Assembly (NCBI RefSeq): GCF_000485595.1
Contig: NW_014577589.1
Location: forward strand, 221,656-245,919
DNA: 24,264 bases
Direction of reading: 5' to 3'
Source: Priapulus caudatus
Taxonomy: Eukaryota > Priapulida > Priapulimorpha > Priapulimorphida > Priapulidae
The notes under the pieces are model-generated. The model ran no database searches. It worked only from the letters and a program-made list of their open reading frames with translations, and was not told where the DNA came from. Positions 1 to 8,683 of the stretch are shown here, piece by piece (position 1 is the first letter of the stretch; every line of letters begins with the position of its first letter). The position numbers were made by a program, and so were the translations under genes.

Positions 1-380
1 CGGGAACATATCCATACACATACGAATATCTAAAATTGAAAGTAAAAATTAAATTAGCAAATAAATAAATGTCAATTATTTATTAAATTAAAATAAAATA
101 ATTTAAGAAATTAAATTAACAGTTAAATTGACAAATCATAAAATAAATATGGAAATCAACGGCTTACGCGTACGTACACGTCATTAATCGAGCTTAATTT
201 CGCCACCCTATAGGCGAAACCACTTCATTCAGACTACAGATACGATCGAGCGCGTACCCATAATAATACATAATCTTGATAATACGCGAAGTATAATAAT
301 GTAAACACATCTACCCGGCGTGTTGACCGCCCAGCTAGGTTTACATAAAACAAAACGTAAAACATATCGAGCAAACATAC

Positions 381-494
381 CTCCTTGTGCGACTCAATGT
401 AGTCGTCCACCACTTCCCACAGATTCAGTAGCGTAGCTTGCGCCATGTTGACGTTACGTTGTGGCGGCGCCGTCGATGATGTCGTCATATACAC
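381..494 (-). CDS. First coding exon of an unidentified leftward gene (partial)
   Basis: On the minus strand an open frame starts at 494 (alternative in-frame ATGs at 488 and 446) and runs 38 codons to a good splice donor, GAG|GTATGT, at 381/380. The peptide reads as real protein: an S/T/P/Q-rich start, then ATLLNLWEVVDDYIESHKE, an amphipathic helix with a Leu/Trp/Val face. The ATG at 446 has the best context (ACATGGCG) and may be the true start. The intron is phase 0 and the rest of the gene lies beyond the left edge. I do not recognise the family. After the donor the frame continues as an AT-rich intron-like stretch. Chance is possible because only 38 residues are visible. Confidence 0.45.
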
Positions 495-707
495 TCACGG
501 GTAGGCCTACATAAGCGCTGTTGGCGACCTAGTACCATCCATTCTTCATTTGGGTGTTCCGAACACGGCGAATTAAGGCGCCACAATGCGGAGCGTGTAC
601 TTTACATAATCCTAGAAAATACCCCGAGTCCTCAAGCCGCTGGCAACTAGGCGGGTCCTATATAGTTAGCAGTCGCGGTGGGAGCCGAATATCCAGTGCA
701 CCAAAAG
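495..707. promoter_or_regulatory. Possible divergent promoter interval
   Basis: About 210 bp separate the leftward start codon at 494 from a rightward ATG at 708. The interval includes a TAGGCCTA palindrome (502-509), and the rightward start sits in AAGATGGCGGC, a YY1-type motif common at the starts of housekeeping genes. Base composition turns GC- and CpG-rich from about 540 onward. This is inference from spacing and composition; no TATA box at a persuasive distance was identified for either side. Confidence 0.3.
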
Positions 708-1001
708 ATGGCGGCGCTGCTTGTGGCACGAGTAAAATCTATTGCGGATGACCGCCTGCTGTATCCGCTACTGTACAGCAGTCACTCGATCGGTGCAAGG
801 GCAAGAACCTTCGCCGCGAGCGTGCGCAGCGGTACCAACAAAGGCGGATACACGAACCATCTGACCATGCTCCACCCGCATCAGCCAGTCAGCGCCGCCA
901 GCCACCAACGTAGATGCGTGCCGCTCCGCCGCCATATCGCCGCCTGCCGGTCGGCTCGGCACGCGCTCCCCGCGACGGTAGTTTGCGGAGGAGCCGTCTA
1001 G
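708..1001 (+). CDS. Possible first coding exon, mitochondrial-presequence-like (weak)
   Basis: An ORF with strong start context (AAGATGGCGG) opens at 708 and stays open to 1001. Its first 40 residues (MAALLVARVKSIADDRLLYP onward) are rich in Ala, Arg, Leu and Ser with few acids, as in mitochondrial targeting peptides. Downstream residues (roughly after position 45) become Arg/His/Cys-rich and less protein-like, so the true exon may end earlier. No strong donor is obvious; candidates are weak GT sites near 830 and 977. No partner exon was found in the window. The antisense strand is also open here, which lowers confidence. Confidence 0.22.
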   Translation: MAALLVARVKSIADDRLLYPLLYSSHSIGARARTFAASVRSGTNKGGYTNHLTMLHPHQPVSAASHQRRCVPLRRHIAACRSARHALPATVVCGGAV

Positions 1002-1110
1002 CGTTCTGCTAGCGCGCATAATGAGCAGGCGGTGCTGGTTTACAAGCAGGCAACATACAGCGCATCGCCAATCCATATCTGACACGCTGCTGCGGCGCCG
1101 TGGCTGCTAG

Positions 1111-1152
1111 CTGCCACTCTCCGCCCGCTTGCTGCCACTCTCCGCCCGCTTG
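1111..1152. repeat. 21-bp tandem duplication (2 copies)
   Basis: The 21-mer beginning CTGCCACTCTCCGCCCGCTTG occurs twice head to tail, 1111-1131 and 1132-1152, without mismatch. It sits in GC-rich DNA right of the possible divergent promoter. Each copy contains CCGCCC, an Sp/KLF-type GC box core. Confidence 0.8.
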
Positions 1153-2380
1153 CTAAGGCGTGCGTCGCACAAGCGAGCCACGTTTGCCATTGGAACCCCA
1201 GCATGAAAATAAAAATCCTTCTCTGGCTTGTCGTCTACGTTGCCACCCACCAAAGGTGCCGTTGACGGGGGGGTGCCACCACATCGACACAGGGCGCGTG
1301 CGTGCGTGGTTTTTAACTGCCCCACGCAGGTGAGTTTCCTTGGGGAGTGGTTTGCTTTTACGTGCACAATGATACGTTTCTCTGGTGAGCATAAGCAACC
1401 ACACAGCAACGTAGCTCTCTCTACCAGTGTAGCCCCTTCCCTTCTGCTAGAGCAGGGCCGGCGGAGCCGGTCTGGCCAGTCCGGTCAATAATTTTTCCGA
1501 TCATAATTTTTTTCAAGCACACATTTTCGTGATGCACAGGCCAGATCTACAATTATTGCAATCCCGAGCATATAATGATCTGAAATCACATCTAATTTAT
1601 GTATACACGCATATATAATACTACATGACTATATAGTACCGGTAATAAACTGAAGAATGTTTATAAGAAGACATGTGTTGATCTCTTTAATTGCTGATAC
1701 TGTACCAGAAACGATCGTCTGCTGCTCGGCCATTGTGAGCGCCATTGTTTATGTCCGTTCAATATAATTATTATTATATAATTATTTAATATAATTAGTT
1801 TCCGGATTAGTTTAATATAAACGAACGATCGTTTTCTGCATTGCGACGACTAAAAACATATCTGCGCTCTACAATGACGCAACTGCGTCTAAATAACGTA
1901 CGTGATGCTGCTTAACGTGCACAAAGAGAAATTGGACAGTTTGGACTTGGAGTAAGCAGTTGATAGGTTTATAAAAAATCACGATCATCGCACAGGAATA
2001 TTTGGTCCAGTTTCATAATTCCATATAGTTCGTTTCATATATTTTTCTCTCGTTAATAATTATCAGGTTACATGAAGATACTTTAAAGAACAAAGATTTG
2101 ACATGTAAATTGGCAGATGCCGAAATAATTAGGCCTATACTGAAGTATAAATATATATTTGTTAGAGTTTTGAAAAGTATTTTTCAGCTCTAAAAAGGCA
2201 TCTTGGTGTCTTAAATTTTTTAAATTTCTTGGGGGAGGACCCCCAAACCCCCCTTTGACGAGCTGCTCGACTCAGCCTTCGGCCAGCTGTTCGTCGACGT
2301 CTGTTATTGATGCTAAATAGATATATCACTGGATAATTTGAGATTGTCCTAACTCTTTACACGCGCACTTATTATTAGCG
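1153..2380. other. Intergenic; degraded repeat-like sequence, no gene seen
   Basis: 1153-1450 is GC-moderate with a strong donor-like CAG|GTGAGT at 1327-1335 but no convincing exon before it. 1450-2300 starts with GGCCGGCGGAGCCGG, passes through AT-rich DNA and ends with a GGGGGAGGACCCCC hairpin and a GC-rich tail (2228-2300). This layout resembles a degraded transposable element seen end to end, but I could not define its borders. Confidence 0.3.
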
Positions 2381-2414
2381 CGTGCTCATAGGGTCTATGT
2401 CCCCCAGGGTACTG

Positions 2415-2582
2415 CCGGAACGTACCCTGGGTACGGTCCGATATACCGGAACGTACCCTGGTAACTATCTGATATGGTTAGGGTTGGGGTTAGGGTTAGG
2501 GTCAGGGAGTAGGCGTAGGCGACTACCTAGACTCGTTAGTGGAGTAGGCGAGGTACGGTCCGGCATATTAGATAGTACCAGC
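2415..2582. repeat. TTAGGG-cored element with imperfect inverted ends
   Basis: Two ~31-bp tandem half-units, both starting CCGGAACGTACCCTGG, cover 2415-2476. They are followed by TTAGGG/TTGGGG repeats (2477-2507). The segment CTGGTAACTATCTGATATG (2458-2476) is matched in reverse complement by CATATTAGATAGTACCAG (2564-2581) with one gap and one mismatch. This is the first of three inverted-repeat elements in the window with telomere-like interiors. Confidence 0.55.
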
Positions 2583-2935
2583 AGAGCATATAAATCACGT
2601 TGATACTTGTATGAACATTACGTTGAGAAGATAGATTGATACGTCACGCAGTGGCGCGACCGGTCGGGCAACGGGGACGGGACGAAAGAGCTAATGATCG
2701 CACCACCTGGTGGCAAATCTTCAGTCAGTCAAGACAGTTGCTCTTCATGGACGAGCGGATGGCTCTAGATGATTTTAGGGTTAGTCTAAGGACTCCATGT
2801 CTTTGAGAGCTGCTGGCAAAGCAGAAGTGGAGGCATCGGCTTCGAGGTTACAAGTCTGCGAAATTCCTCGGGCGCCAACATTCGTCTCTGCATAATAATG
2901 AACTTAGATAAATGGAAAATAAAAGCATAACTCGT

Positions 2936-3123
2936 CAGGGGCGTGTACAGGATTTGTACCGGGGGAGGGGGGGGGGTCTAACCGTGACCCAAACTTGGGA
3001 GCACGCGAAGGGGGGTCCTTGTTCAAAAATTTTTGAAATTAGGACCACCTTAGATGCGTTTTCTGCGCGCAGCAAGGGGGGGGGTCCGGACCCCCTGGAC
3101 CCCCTCCCCTGTACACACCCCTG
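2936..3123. mobile_element. Non-autonomous hAT-like element (CAGGGG termini)
   Basis: The left end CAGGGGCGTGTACAGG at 2936 is matched in reverse complement at the right end (CCTGTACACACCCCTG, ending 3123) with a single mismatch. Subterminal G-runs on the left pair with C-runs on the right. Termini of the CAGGG type are typical of hAT superfamily elements. The 188-bp length means no transposase. I found no clean 8-bp target-site duplication, so the superfamily call rests on the termini alone. Confidence 0.6.
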
Positions 3124-3199
3124 CGCGTGTGCCACTTGGTTTATCGATCGCCCAGCGATTTTTACGTAATTTTGCTTATACATGTGCTCATGTGTCATA

Positions 3200-3540
3200 G
3201 AATTCGTAGTCTGTACAACGGCACCCGATCTACCCGTTATACGTAGCCCTATAACTTAGATAGCATAGATATAGTCTATATATCCTGTAAAGCATCCGTA
3301 GCCGCCTGTGCCACCACATGTGTTTCTATTTCTTTTGAGGAACCATTCGGCGCCAATACGTTGCCTCTAGGGCCCCCTAGATGTGCGTAAATGCGATCGT
3401 GTAATGAATGCGTACACGCACTCGTGTCGAGATAGCGTCTCTTTGACTGCCTCGACGTGTTATCTTTGGCCCCCGGCTGCCTACCTACTGGCTACATCAT
3501 CACTACATGCGGGCGGACAACAGTAACCTTATCGTGAACT
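3200..3540. other. Intergenic upstream of Fos gene, nothing recognised
   Basis: Unique-looking DNA without a convincing ORF, repeat or RNA gene. No CArG box (CC, six A/T, GG) was seen here or elsewhere in the 600 bp before the proposed Fos start. Confidence 0.3.
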
Positions 3541-3865
3541 GCCGCCAATGGAGCGTGGACCGTGGCGGTCAGGTGCCTGTCTCACGTCTATCCACGTGAT
3601 GCGAATGAGTAATGCCGATCATGCGCCTGCAAATAGCTACCGCTGCTCAGCCGATTACGCGCAGCGTGACGTCATGTAAAGCTACCGGGCGTCTTTACGC
3701 AGCAGCTACGGGCGCGATCCTGTGCGTACGAGAAAAGCAGTGCTACGGGTGTTTCCCTGCCGCCATAGCTATCGTGCTGATGGCGTGAGTAATCAACGTG
3801 AACTGCGTCATTTTCTCTCGTCGCTACGATTCTGTTCCGGAAGTGACCTACATACATGTGGGGCC
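3541..3865 (+). promoter_or_regulatory. Probable Fos promoter/5' UTR with perfect CRE
   Basis: Upstream of the proposed ATG (3866) lie, in order: CCAAT (3545-3549), an E-box CACGTG (3593-3598), a TGAGTAA near 3606, a perfect palindromic cAMP-response element TGACGTCA (3667-3674), another TGAGTAA near 3785, and an ETS site CCGGAAGT (3837-3844) just before the start. A CRE near the start of transcription is a known feature of vertebrate c-fos promoters. No TATA box or serum-response CArG box was identified. The transcription start is unknown, so which motifs are promoter and which are 5' UTR cannot be fixed. Confidence 0.5.
3667..3674. promoter_or_regulatory. CRE, TGACGTCA
   Basis: Perfect 8-bp palindromic CREB/ATF and AP-1/ATF target, 192 bp upstream of the proposed Fos start codon. 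Only about 0.4 copies of this 8-mer are expected by chance in the whole window. Confidence 0.65.
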
Positions 3866-4039
3866 ATGTACTTTCAAAGAACAAAGAGCGAGGCAGATGG
3901 CGAAACAGTTGGTGATGCGCGGTACACAGTCGCAGGAATATTATCATCAATGGCAAACGGTGCATCGACTGCCAACCCTGTCAGACCAAACAGTCTTGCT
4001 ATATCGTCGACATCAGCTACGACACTATCACATGACGCG
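3866..4039 (+). CDS. fos: Fos coding exon 1 (N terminus, inferred)
   Basis: Starts at ATG 3866 ([13 protein letters not shown] onward, 58 codons) and ends GACGCG|GTAGGT at 4039/4040 in phase 0, which matches the phase-0 acceptor of the next exon. The peptide has [13 protein letters not shown], then a Ser/Thr/Asn/Pro-rich stretch that leads naturally into the S/T/P-rich exon 2. The frame is open upstream to 3722 (another ATG), but those residues are Arg/Cys-rich and look like 5' UTR. Other frames are also open here, so the assignment rests on phase, position below a CRE, and composition. Confidence 0.6.
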
Positions 4040-7000
4040 GTAGGTAGGCTGACCGTGACATGCCACTTTTACTAGCTCTACTCTAGTACTATAGCCGCAT
4101 GTAAGCGGGCTACATACTAGAGCTACTAGAGCGGCCCTGTACTAGAGCTACTTTTACTATGTTACTGCTACTCGTAGGCCCTAGTATTATTTACTTAGTA
4201 GAATATTGCCATTAGACCTTTGTAATTCACTAACTGATCGTTGTTTGTGTTGACATAGGACTGTATTATGTATGTGTTGTCTAGACTGTATGCGCGTACG
4301 CGTGTGTAGATACTGTACCTCGACACAAATTAGATAGGTTAATAATACCTACAGAGTGCCCGGCAGCCGGCATAGGCCCTATATTACTGGCGGCTGCCGG
4401 GCACGGTCTTCGATTTCCTAAATGCCCGGTAGTTTTTAATTTTCAGCGTTATCTCAAGTAAACAAGGGTTAGGGTTAGGAACTGCCAGGCATTTACGAAA
4501 TCGAAGACCGTGCCCGGCTGCCGGGCTTATAGGATCATATAGCCACAGCGTAAAATGAATATGGCAAATATCTCCCGTTTGTCTGTCTATTCGCGCGTTG
4601 TGTGTGAGGTAATATACCATTTAGGTATAGTATTAGTAGTTTAGAATCGGGGTAGGGTTATATCAGAGGGCTACAAGTTGTGTAGCTCCAAGAAACGGTG
4701 TTGCTAGGGTTATAATACCTAGATACGTATATTGACGTCAGTCACACAGCCTGGTCGGGTTACAAGTTGTGGTGTGATAACGATATGGAAAGTGCAAGTG
4801 TACGCCACGTAGTAAATGCCACGGTCAATAGACAATAGACGTGTTGTATGATATTGTGATCTTTTTTGAGTTACTGAACTACAAATGGCAACATCTATAG
4901 TTCATACAAATTAGAAATATGTATTAGAATTTTCATCGAAACGCAGGAGCTTTTTCTACTCGCGGAGTTGATCTGTCTATTTAATCAGCTTTCTATTTCT
5001 CTGCCTTCGATATAATCCCTATGAAATTGCTGTCTAATTATTATGAAGTTATCCAGTTAAGAGGATAGAGAATACAGTACACCAAACATTGGATTCACGT
5101 GCAACCTGCCACACATACAATGATACATCTATATATATCCTGCCATAAAAATTTATCAGCTTTCTCGTGATTGGGCAATACCTGAACGGTATTGCACCAG
5201 ATACCTGACACACTGGCACTATGGGTTGACCGTTGTGGAATATCAACGCCAAGCTGTTGGATATTGAGAAGTAAATGTGACGGCATTCACAATTTGAAAA
5301 AAGGACAGATTTCTTTTATTACATGTGTAAACAGTTTAAAATCTTGTGAAAGATATCTTATTCCATTTGCTGGTATATTGATGTAGTCTCAGCACAATAT
5401 AAAAGACAATGAACATCAAATACAAAAATGTAAGATTCCCTCCTTAGAAGAAGCCTGAAGGTGTTCTTGATACAAGGGATAGGCATTGATATAGGAAACA
5501 TAGTAGGCCTTATAACTCTGGATATACAGAAATTTACATTTAAAGTCAATCATGTTTACAGGTCTATATTAAAAATGATAGGAAAGTGATTCTTGTATTC
5601 GTGATTGCTAGATCACAGAAGTGAGCTAATTAATGTTTAATACCTATAAGGTAAGCTTTGCGGTAAGGTTAAAGGGATTGTCACATAGAAATAACACCCG
5701 TCATCGGTATCATTTTCAGTCAACCATCCCCCTGGTCTGTGGCGTGACGACGGTGACCACGCCAACGTTAACGCCGACGACGGTGGCCAATATTGAGCAG
5801 ACGTTCCTGGAGCTTACATCTGTGCCAGTGACGACGACTGCACAGCATGCTGCAAATCAGGTACACCTCTAGTAATAAATGTACTGCAGTGGTACATCTT
5901 TGTTGAGAGAAATGGCATTGCAACAACTGTTCTAGGGACTAAAGGTGACGCTATGAGGAGAAGCGTCTGCTCTCGAAATGAAAGAAATACTAAGACAAGT
6001 TTTCTAAAGACGAATTGTGACATGGAGCGACATGTTGTAAAGAATGATGTACCGGTAGCGCTGACGATAGAAATGTTCTAGTGATTAACCATAATACCAG
6101 TATAAACTATAAGGTGCATGTGTTTTAAAGGTTAACAATAAGTGACAACACTAATAAGTACTACTAATAAGATGACAATAAGTGACAACACACTGATTGT
6201 TTTTGAGACTAATTGTGATAGTTAGAGATGTTTTCTAGATACTAACCACAACATTGAGAGAGGCGTGCCAGAGAGCAATGTTACACTAATAGAATTGTAT
6301 CTGTGACTAATCGCCAATAGTCACACTAAGAAAAGCGTTCTAGACGCCAACAGTGACATATTATAGGCAGCTCTGTGTGAACGTTCTGGGGCATCACACT
6401 ATTCTGTACTCTGAGCTAGCAATGCGATTCGTGGCAACTACCTCACATACCTGTTATCTCAGTGAAACGCTGAGCATACACTTGCAAAGAAGCTGTAGCT
6501 TCCTCGTGGAACGTAGAAGGAATTGCTTAACAACGGAACGGAAGGCTCGCGGCTTCTCTAACGTAGACGCGTGTCGACGATTTGTGCGCAGGCTGGGTTC
6601 GTGCCGCCGATATATGACAACACGACATCAAGCGACATGTCGCGTGAGTCATTTCACTCGGTGGAAGACGACGCCATCTACTGGCAGCACGCGCCGGCGC
6701 AGCTTGGCATTCCGGACATCATGATCGGTCGGCCAGCAGATGTGAGCACGATAAGCACAATGGGGACGATACCAATGCCGGCCGTCTCACGCAAAACTGG
6801 CGGCCGCCGAATCAAGCAAGAAAACGTGAGTCGGTGTTCCACAATTGTTCTTCTTCCAAATCAGGATGACGTCTCGCTGCGTACTCCAGGGGTCGAAATT
6901 CGCAAAAAAAACACTTGCCGCATGTTAGGTTAAACAATTACTTGCGCCAAGAGATTTTTACTTCCACCTACCTCTGTTGCTCTCCACACTGGCAGTACCC

Positions 7001-8623
7001 CTTCCCTTCCTCCCTGTTTTGGTTTATGATTTATTCTATGTCTTCTGTGTTTTCCTGCTCTGATTCAGAGTCAGTGTGACTGTCATCTTGTCAAACTGAC
7101 AGAAATCAAAATAAAATTGGTCTGACTTCTACATACGTAAGTAGCTGGCATATTGTTGACTTGCGGCAGCCGCAAGTTGCTACAAAACATCGTTTGCGTC
7201 AGGTGAAAAACACTTGTGTTGCGCAATCACTATATATAGCGAATTTCGACCCCTGATACTCGCTCGAAAATAGCATTGTGTGGCGATATAGCGTGCGTGA
7301 GCTGCAATTAGCTGCTTATCTGGGGTTTTTTTTTAGTCAGATCTCTCACTAAACTCCAATGTGGTACATGTAATTGTTTTAGCTCACACCAGAAGAAGAA
7401 GAGAGGAAACGTGTTCGACGAGAGAGGAATAAACTCGCAGCTGCAAAGTGTCGGAAACGAAGACTGGACCATACAAACACTCTTATGCAGGTTTTTATGC
7501 TATAATTTTTGATTCTTTAAGCCAACTATGCATGTCATCCATCGCAAGCTCGAATTTTGTCTAAAATATGTCCTGGGTTCTGGTAATAAATTATTTTGAT
7601 TGAAGATTTTAATGTTTACTTTAAGTGAGTTTCTTCATTAAGTAGCTAAGGGTCTTTATTCACTGGGGACTGAAACCAATACAAGATATTGTGGAATAGG
7701 ACTGTTGGGGTTCAAGTTACTCTTGAGATCACAAGGTCAGGGTGAGCATACTAACTGTATGAAAATGATTATAAATAATGTACAATAATACTTATGTGCT
7801 CTTCAATCACTCTAATTGCTCTCAATGTAATTGCTTGACCTTGCAGGAAACGGAGAAGCTGGAGGATGAGAAGAGTCAGATAGAGGAGGAGATACATGAG
7901 CTTCAGAGTCAGAAGGAACAGCTGGAGTTCATTTTGCGGGCACACATGCCGATATGCAAGCGGCGTAACACGGGCGATACCTCCAAGCCATTCACAGACA
8001 TCTCTCAGTTAAGGGTGAGTTGTCATGTAAAGCTCAAGAAGCTCATTCAATGCTAAAATTTCAATATGCATTGTGTTATCTCCTCAAAGGAGGATTATAT
8101 GCAGTATTCTACCAATAGGTGGCGCTACTAGCTATCATAGGCGTGGAAGCTGTGGTAACATTGAATTGCACCAAGAATAGATAATATAACATGTTATGTT
8201 ATATTATCTACTTTTGATTGCACCCATATTCCCAAACAAGGTCATCATTAACTTCTCTACACTTCTTTAAAGCGGTGCATTGTAGAGAAAGCAGTCGTTA
8301 CTTTCCGCGACGACTCCTATTCGCTAACAATTAATTACCACCGTATGTCGCCTCGACAGGTTGCGACAACTCACGCGCACCCGACGTCGGTCGTCGTCAC
8401 GTCCGTCGTTACGCAGCAGCCTGAGAAGCCAGCCACCAGCACGTCGCCAACGACGACGTCCTCCAGCGTGTTTAAGCTGGGTGACGAGGCGCTCACGAGC
8501 GGTGCGAGACTGACACCGGTGATAGTGGCTCCAGCAGGGGCATACGATTCCAAACGGAAGGACGACTCGCAGCGTGATCTCAGCGACGACGTAAAGTCGT
8601 CGGCAAGTTTGGTGAAACTGTGA
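3866..8623 (+). CDS. fos: Fos-family bZIP transcription factor (kayak/c-Fos orthologue), 6 coding exons
   Basis: Subunit of AP-1: a nuclear factor that pairs with Jun through a leucine zipper and binds TRE/CRE DNA. Coding exons: 3866-4039, 5720-5860, 6592-6825, 7383-7490, 7847-8014 and 8360-8623. All introns are phase 0 and the total is about 362 residues, close to vertebrate FOS (380). Diagnostic features: [16 protein letters not shown] and AGFVPP, blocks shared with invertebrate Fos/kayak; GGRR just before the basic region; basic region [16 protein letters not shown], with the DNA-contact residues Asn, Ala, Ala, Cys, Arg; a zipper with heptad L-L-I-L-L ending [13 protein letters not shown], the Fos-type end. 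The order of blocks is that of Fos, not ATF3 or BATF. Exons 2-5 are very secure; exon 1 is inferred from frame and composition and exon 6 has a weak polypyrimidine tract. Confidence 0.93.
4357..4526. mobile_element. Inverted-repeat element with TTAGGG core (Fos intron 1)
   Basis: Arms of 39 bp, 4396-4434 and 4480-4518, are reverse complements with three mismatches; they share GGGCACGGTCTTCGATTTC. Between them sits AAGGGTTAGGGTTAGG (4464-4479). A further outer copy of GTGCCCGGCAGCCGG at 4357 pairs with CGGCTGCCGGGCAC (4391-4404), so the left end folds on itself. No transposase. No clear target-site duplication was found. Confidence 0.7.
4733..4740. promoter_or_regulatory. CRE, TGACGTCA, in Fos intron 1
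   Basis: Second perfect CRE in the window, about 0.7 kb into the proposed first intron. It could be an intronic enhancer element, or mark the proximal region of an alternative downstream promoter if exon 1 as drawn is wrong. Confidence 0.45.
5720..5860 (+). CDS. fos: Fos coding exon 2
   Basis: Bounded by TTTTCAG|TCA and AATCAG|GTACAC, 47 codons, phase 0 at both ends. It carries [19 protein letters not shown], a block found near the N terminus of insect and other invertebrate Fos proteins; the TP dipeptides are possible proline-directed kinase sites. The end, TTAQHAANQ, continues into AGFVPP of the next exon. Confidence 0.9.
5861..6591 (+). other. Fos intron 2, with degenerate repeats
   Basis: 731 bp. 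A theme of TTCTAG followed within about 20 bp by CTAA and GTGAC recurs at roughly 5929, 6000, 6075, 6229 and 6337, and ACAATAAGTGACAACAC occurs twice (6136 and 6175). This suggests an old, decayed tandem repeat. No gene inside. It ends TGTGCGCAG|G. Confidence 0.55.
6592..6825 (+). CDS. fos: Fos coding exon 3
   Basis: Bounded by GTGCGCAG|GCT and GAAAAC|GTGAGT, 78 codons, phase 0. It begins [10 protein letters not shown], the conserved Fos block, followed by an acidic stretch ([10 protein letters not shown]) that may act in transactivation. It ends [13 protein letters not shown] precedes the basic region in Fos proteins generally. IKQE fits the SUMO acceptor consensus (hydrophobic-Lys-x-Glu) six residues before the LTPEEEE start of the basic-region exon. 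Confidence 0.93.
6897..7255. mobile_element. Non-autonomous hAT-like element in Fos intron 3
   Basis: The left end CAGGGGTCGAAATTCGC (6897-6913) is perfectly repeated in reverse complement at the right end (7239-7255). Subterminal sequences also pair loosely (ACACTTG boxes). Bases outside the ends read GTACTC on the left and ATACTC on the right, a possible imperfect target-site duplication. At 359 bp it is too short for a transposase. It occupies most of the 557-bp intron between the exon with GGRR and the basic-region exon. Confidence 0.72.
7383..7490 (+). CDS. fos: Fos coding exon 4: basic DNA-binding region (108 bp)
   Basis: Bounded by TGTTTTAG|CTC and ATGCAG|GTTTTT, exactly 108 bp, phase 0. 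It encodes [20 protein letters not shown] and continues [16 protein letters not shown]: the acidic lead-in, the bZIP signature N-x7-R and the first zipper leucine. The human FOS basic region also lies on a 108-bp exon with its 3' boundary after TLQ, so this split is ancient. The Cys of AKCR is the redox-sensitive position known from Fos and Jun. Confidence 0.97.
7491..7846 (+). other. Fos intron 4
   Basis: 356 bp of AT-rich DNA without recognisable elements. It ends CTTGACCTTGCAG|G, a good branch-point and acceptor arrangement. A stop codon follows within a few codons of the donor, so retention would truncate the protein before most of the zipper. Confidence 0.7.
7847..8014 (+). CDS. fos: Fos coding exon 5: leucine zipper
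   Basis: Bounded by TTGCAG|GAA and TTAAGG|GTGAGT, 56 codons, phase 0. [20 protein letters not shown] then [20 protein letters not shown]: the zipper heptads L-(L)-I-L-L, rich in Glu/Asp as in Fos zippers, which favours pairing with Jun over self-pairing. LEFIL-x-AH-x-P-x-C closes the zipper as in vertebrate Fos. Confidence 0.96.
8015..8359 (+). other. Fos intron 5
   Basis: 345 bp containing the short palindrome 8173-8216 flanked by 8-bp direct repeats. The acceptor (CCTCGACAG|G) has a weak polypyrimidine tract, so the exact start of the last exon is the least certain of the downstream boundaries. Confidence 0.6.
8165..8224. mobile_element. 44-bp palindrome with 8-bp target-site duplication
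   Basis: TAGATAATATAACAT and its reverse complement ATGTTATATTATCTA abut with a 3-bp spacer inside 8173-8216. The palindrome is flanked on both sides by the identical 8-mer ATTGCACC (8165-8172 and 8217-8224). An 8-bp duplication is characteristic of hAT insertions. This would be a minimal element made almost only of its two ends. Confidence 0.6.
8360..8623 (+). CDS. fos: Fos coding exon 6: C-terminal domain
   Basis: Starts [20 protein letters not shown] in phase with exon 5 and ends at TGA 8621-8623, 87 codons. It is Ser/Thr/Pro/Val-rich, then [20 protein letters not shown] and a terminal SLVKL. Vertebrate Fos proteins also end in a Ser-rich tail finishing in leucine, but sequence similarity here is slight. 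The protein-like composition and phase fit support it; the acceptor could be shifted. Confidence 0.75.
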   Translation, partial: VATTHAHPTSVVVTSVVTQQPEKPATSTSPTTTSSSVFKLGDEALTSGARLTPVIVAPAGAYDSKRKDDSQRDLSDDVKSSASLVKL

Positions 8624-8683
8624 AGGCGTCGACGGTGGCCGCGACTCGTCGCCGCGCTAGAAGGACCACGTACCACATTCCCC

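Larger units (their letters stand above)
4040..5719 (+). other. Fos intron 1
   Basis: 1680 bp. It contains a hairpin-prone stretch of repeated ACTAGAGCTA units (about 4069-4160), the TTAGGG-cored inverted repeat 4357-4526, and a second perfect CRE at 4733-4740. The rest (4740-5719) is AT-rich without a supported gene or repeat. It ends CATTTTCAG|T. Confidence 0.6.

Noticed and set aside
1325-1335. Exon ending at CACGCAG|GTGAGT
   Set aside because: The donor is strong but no upstream coding sequence, acceptor or partner exon could be supported.
3798-4043. Alternative 81-codon frame overlapping proposed Fos exon 1
   Set aside because: Arg/His/Gln-rich, hits a stop right at the donor, and out of phase with exon 2; the frame used for exon 1 fits phase 0.
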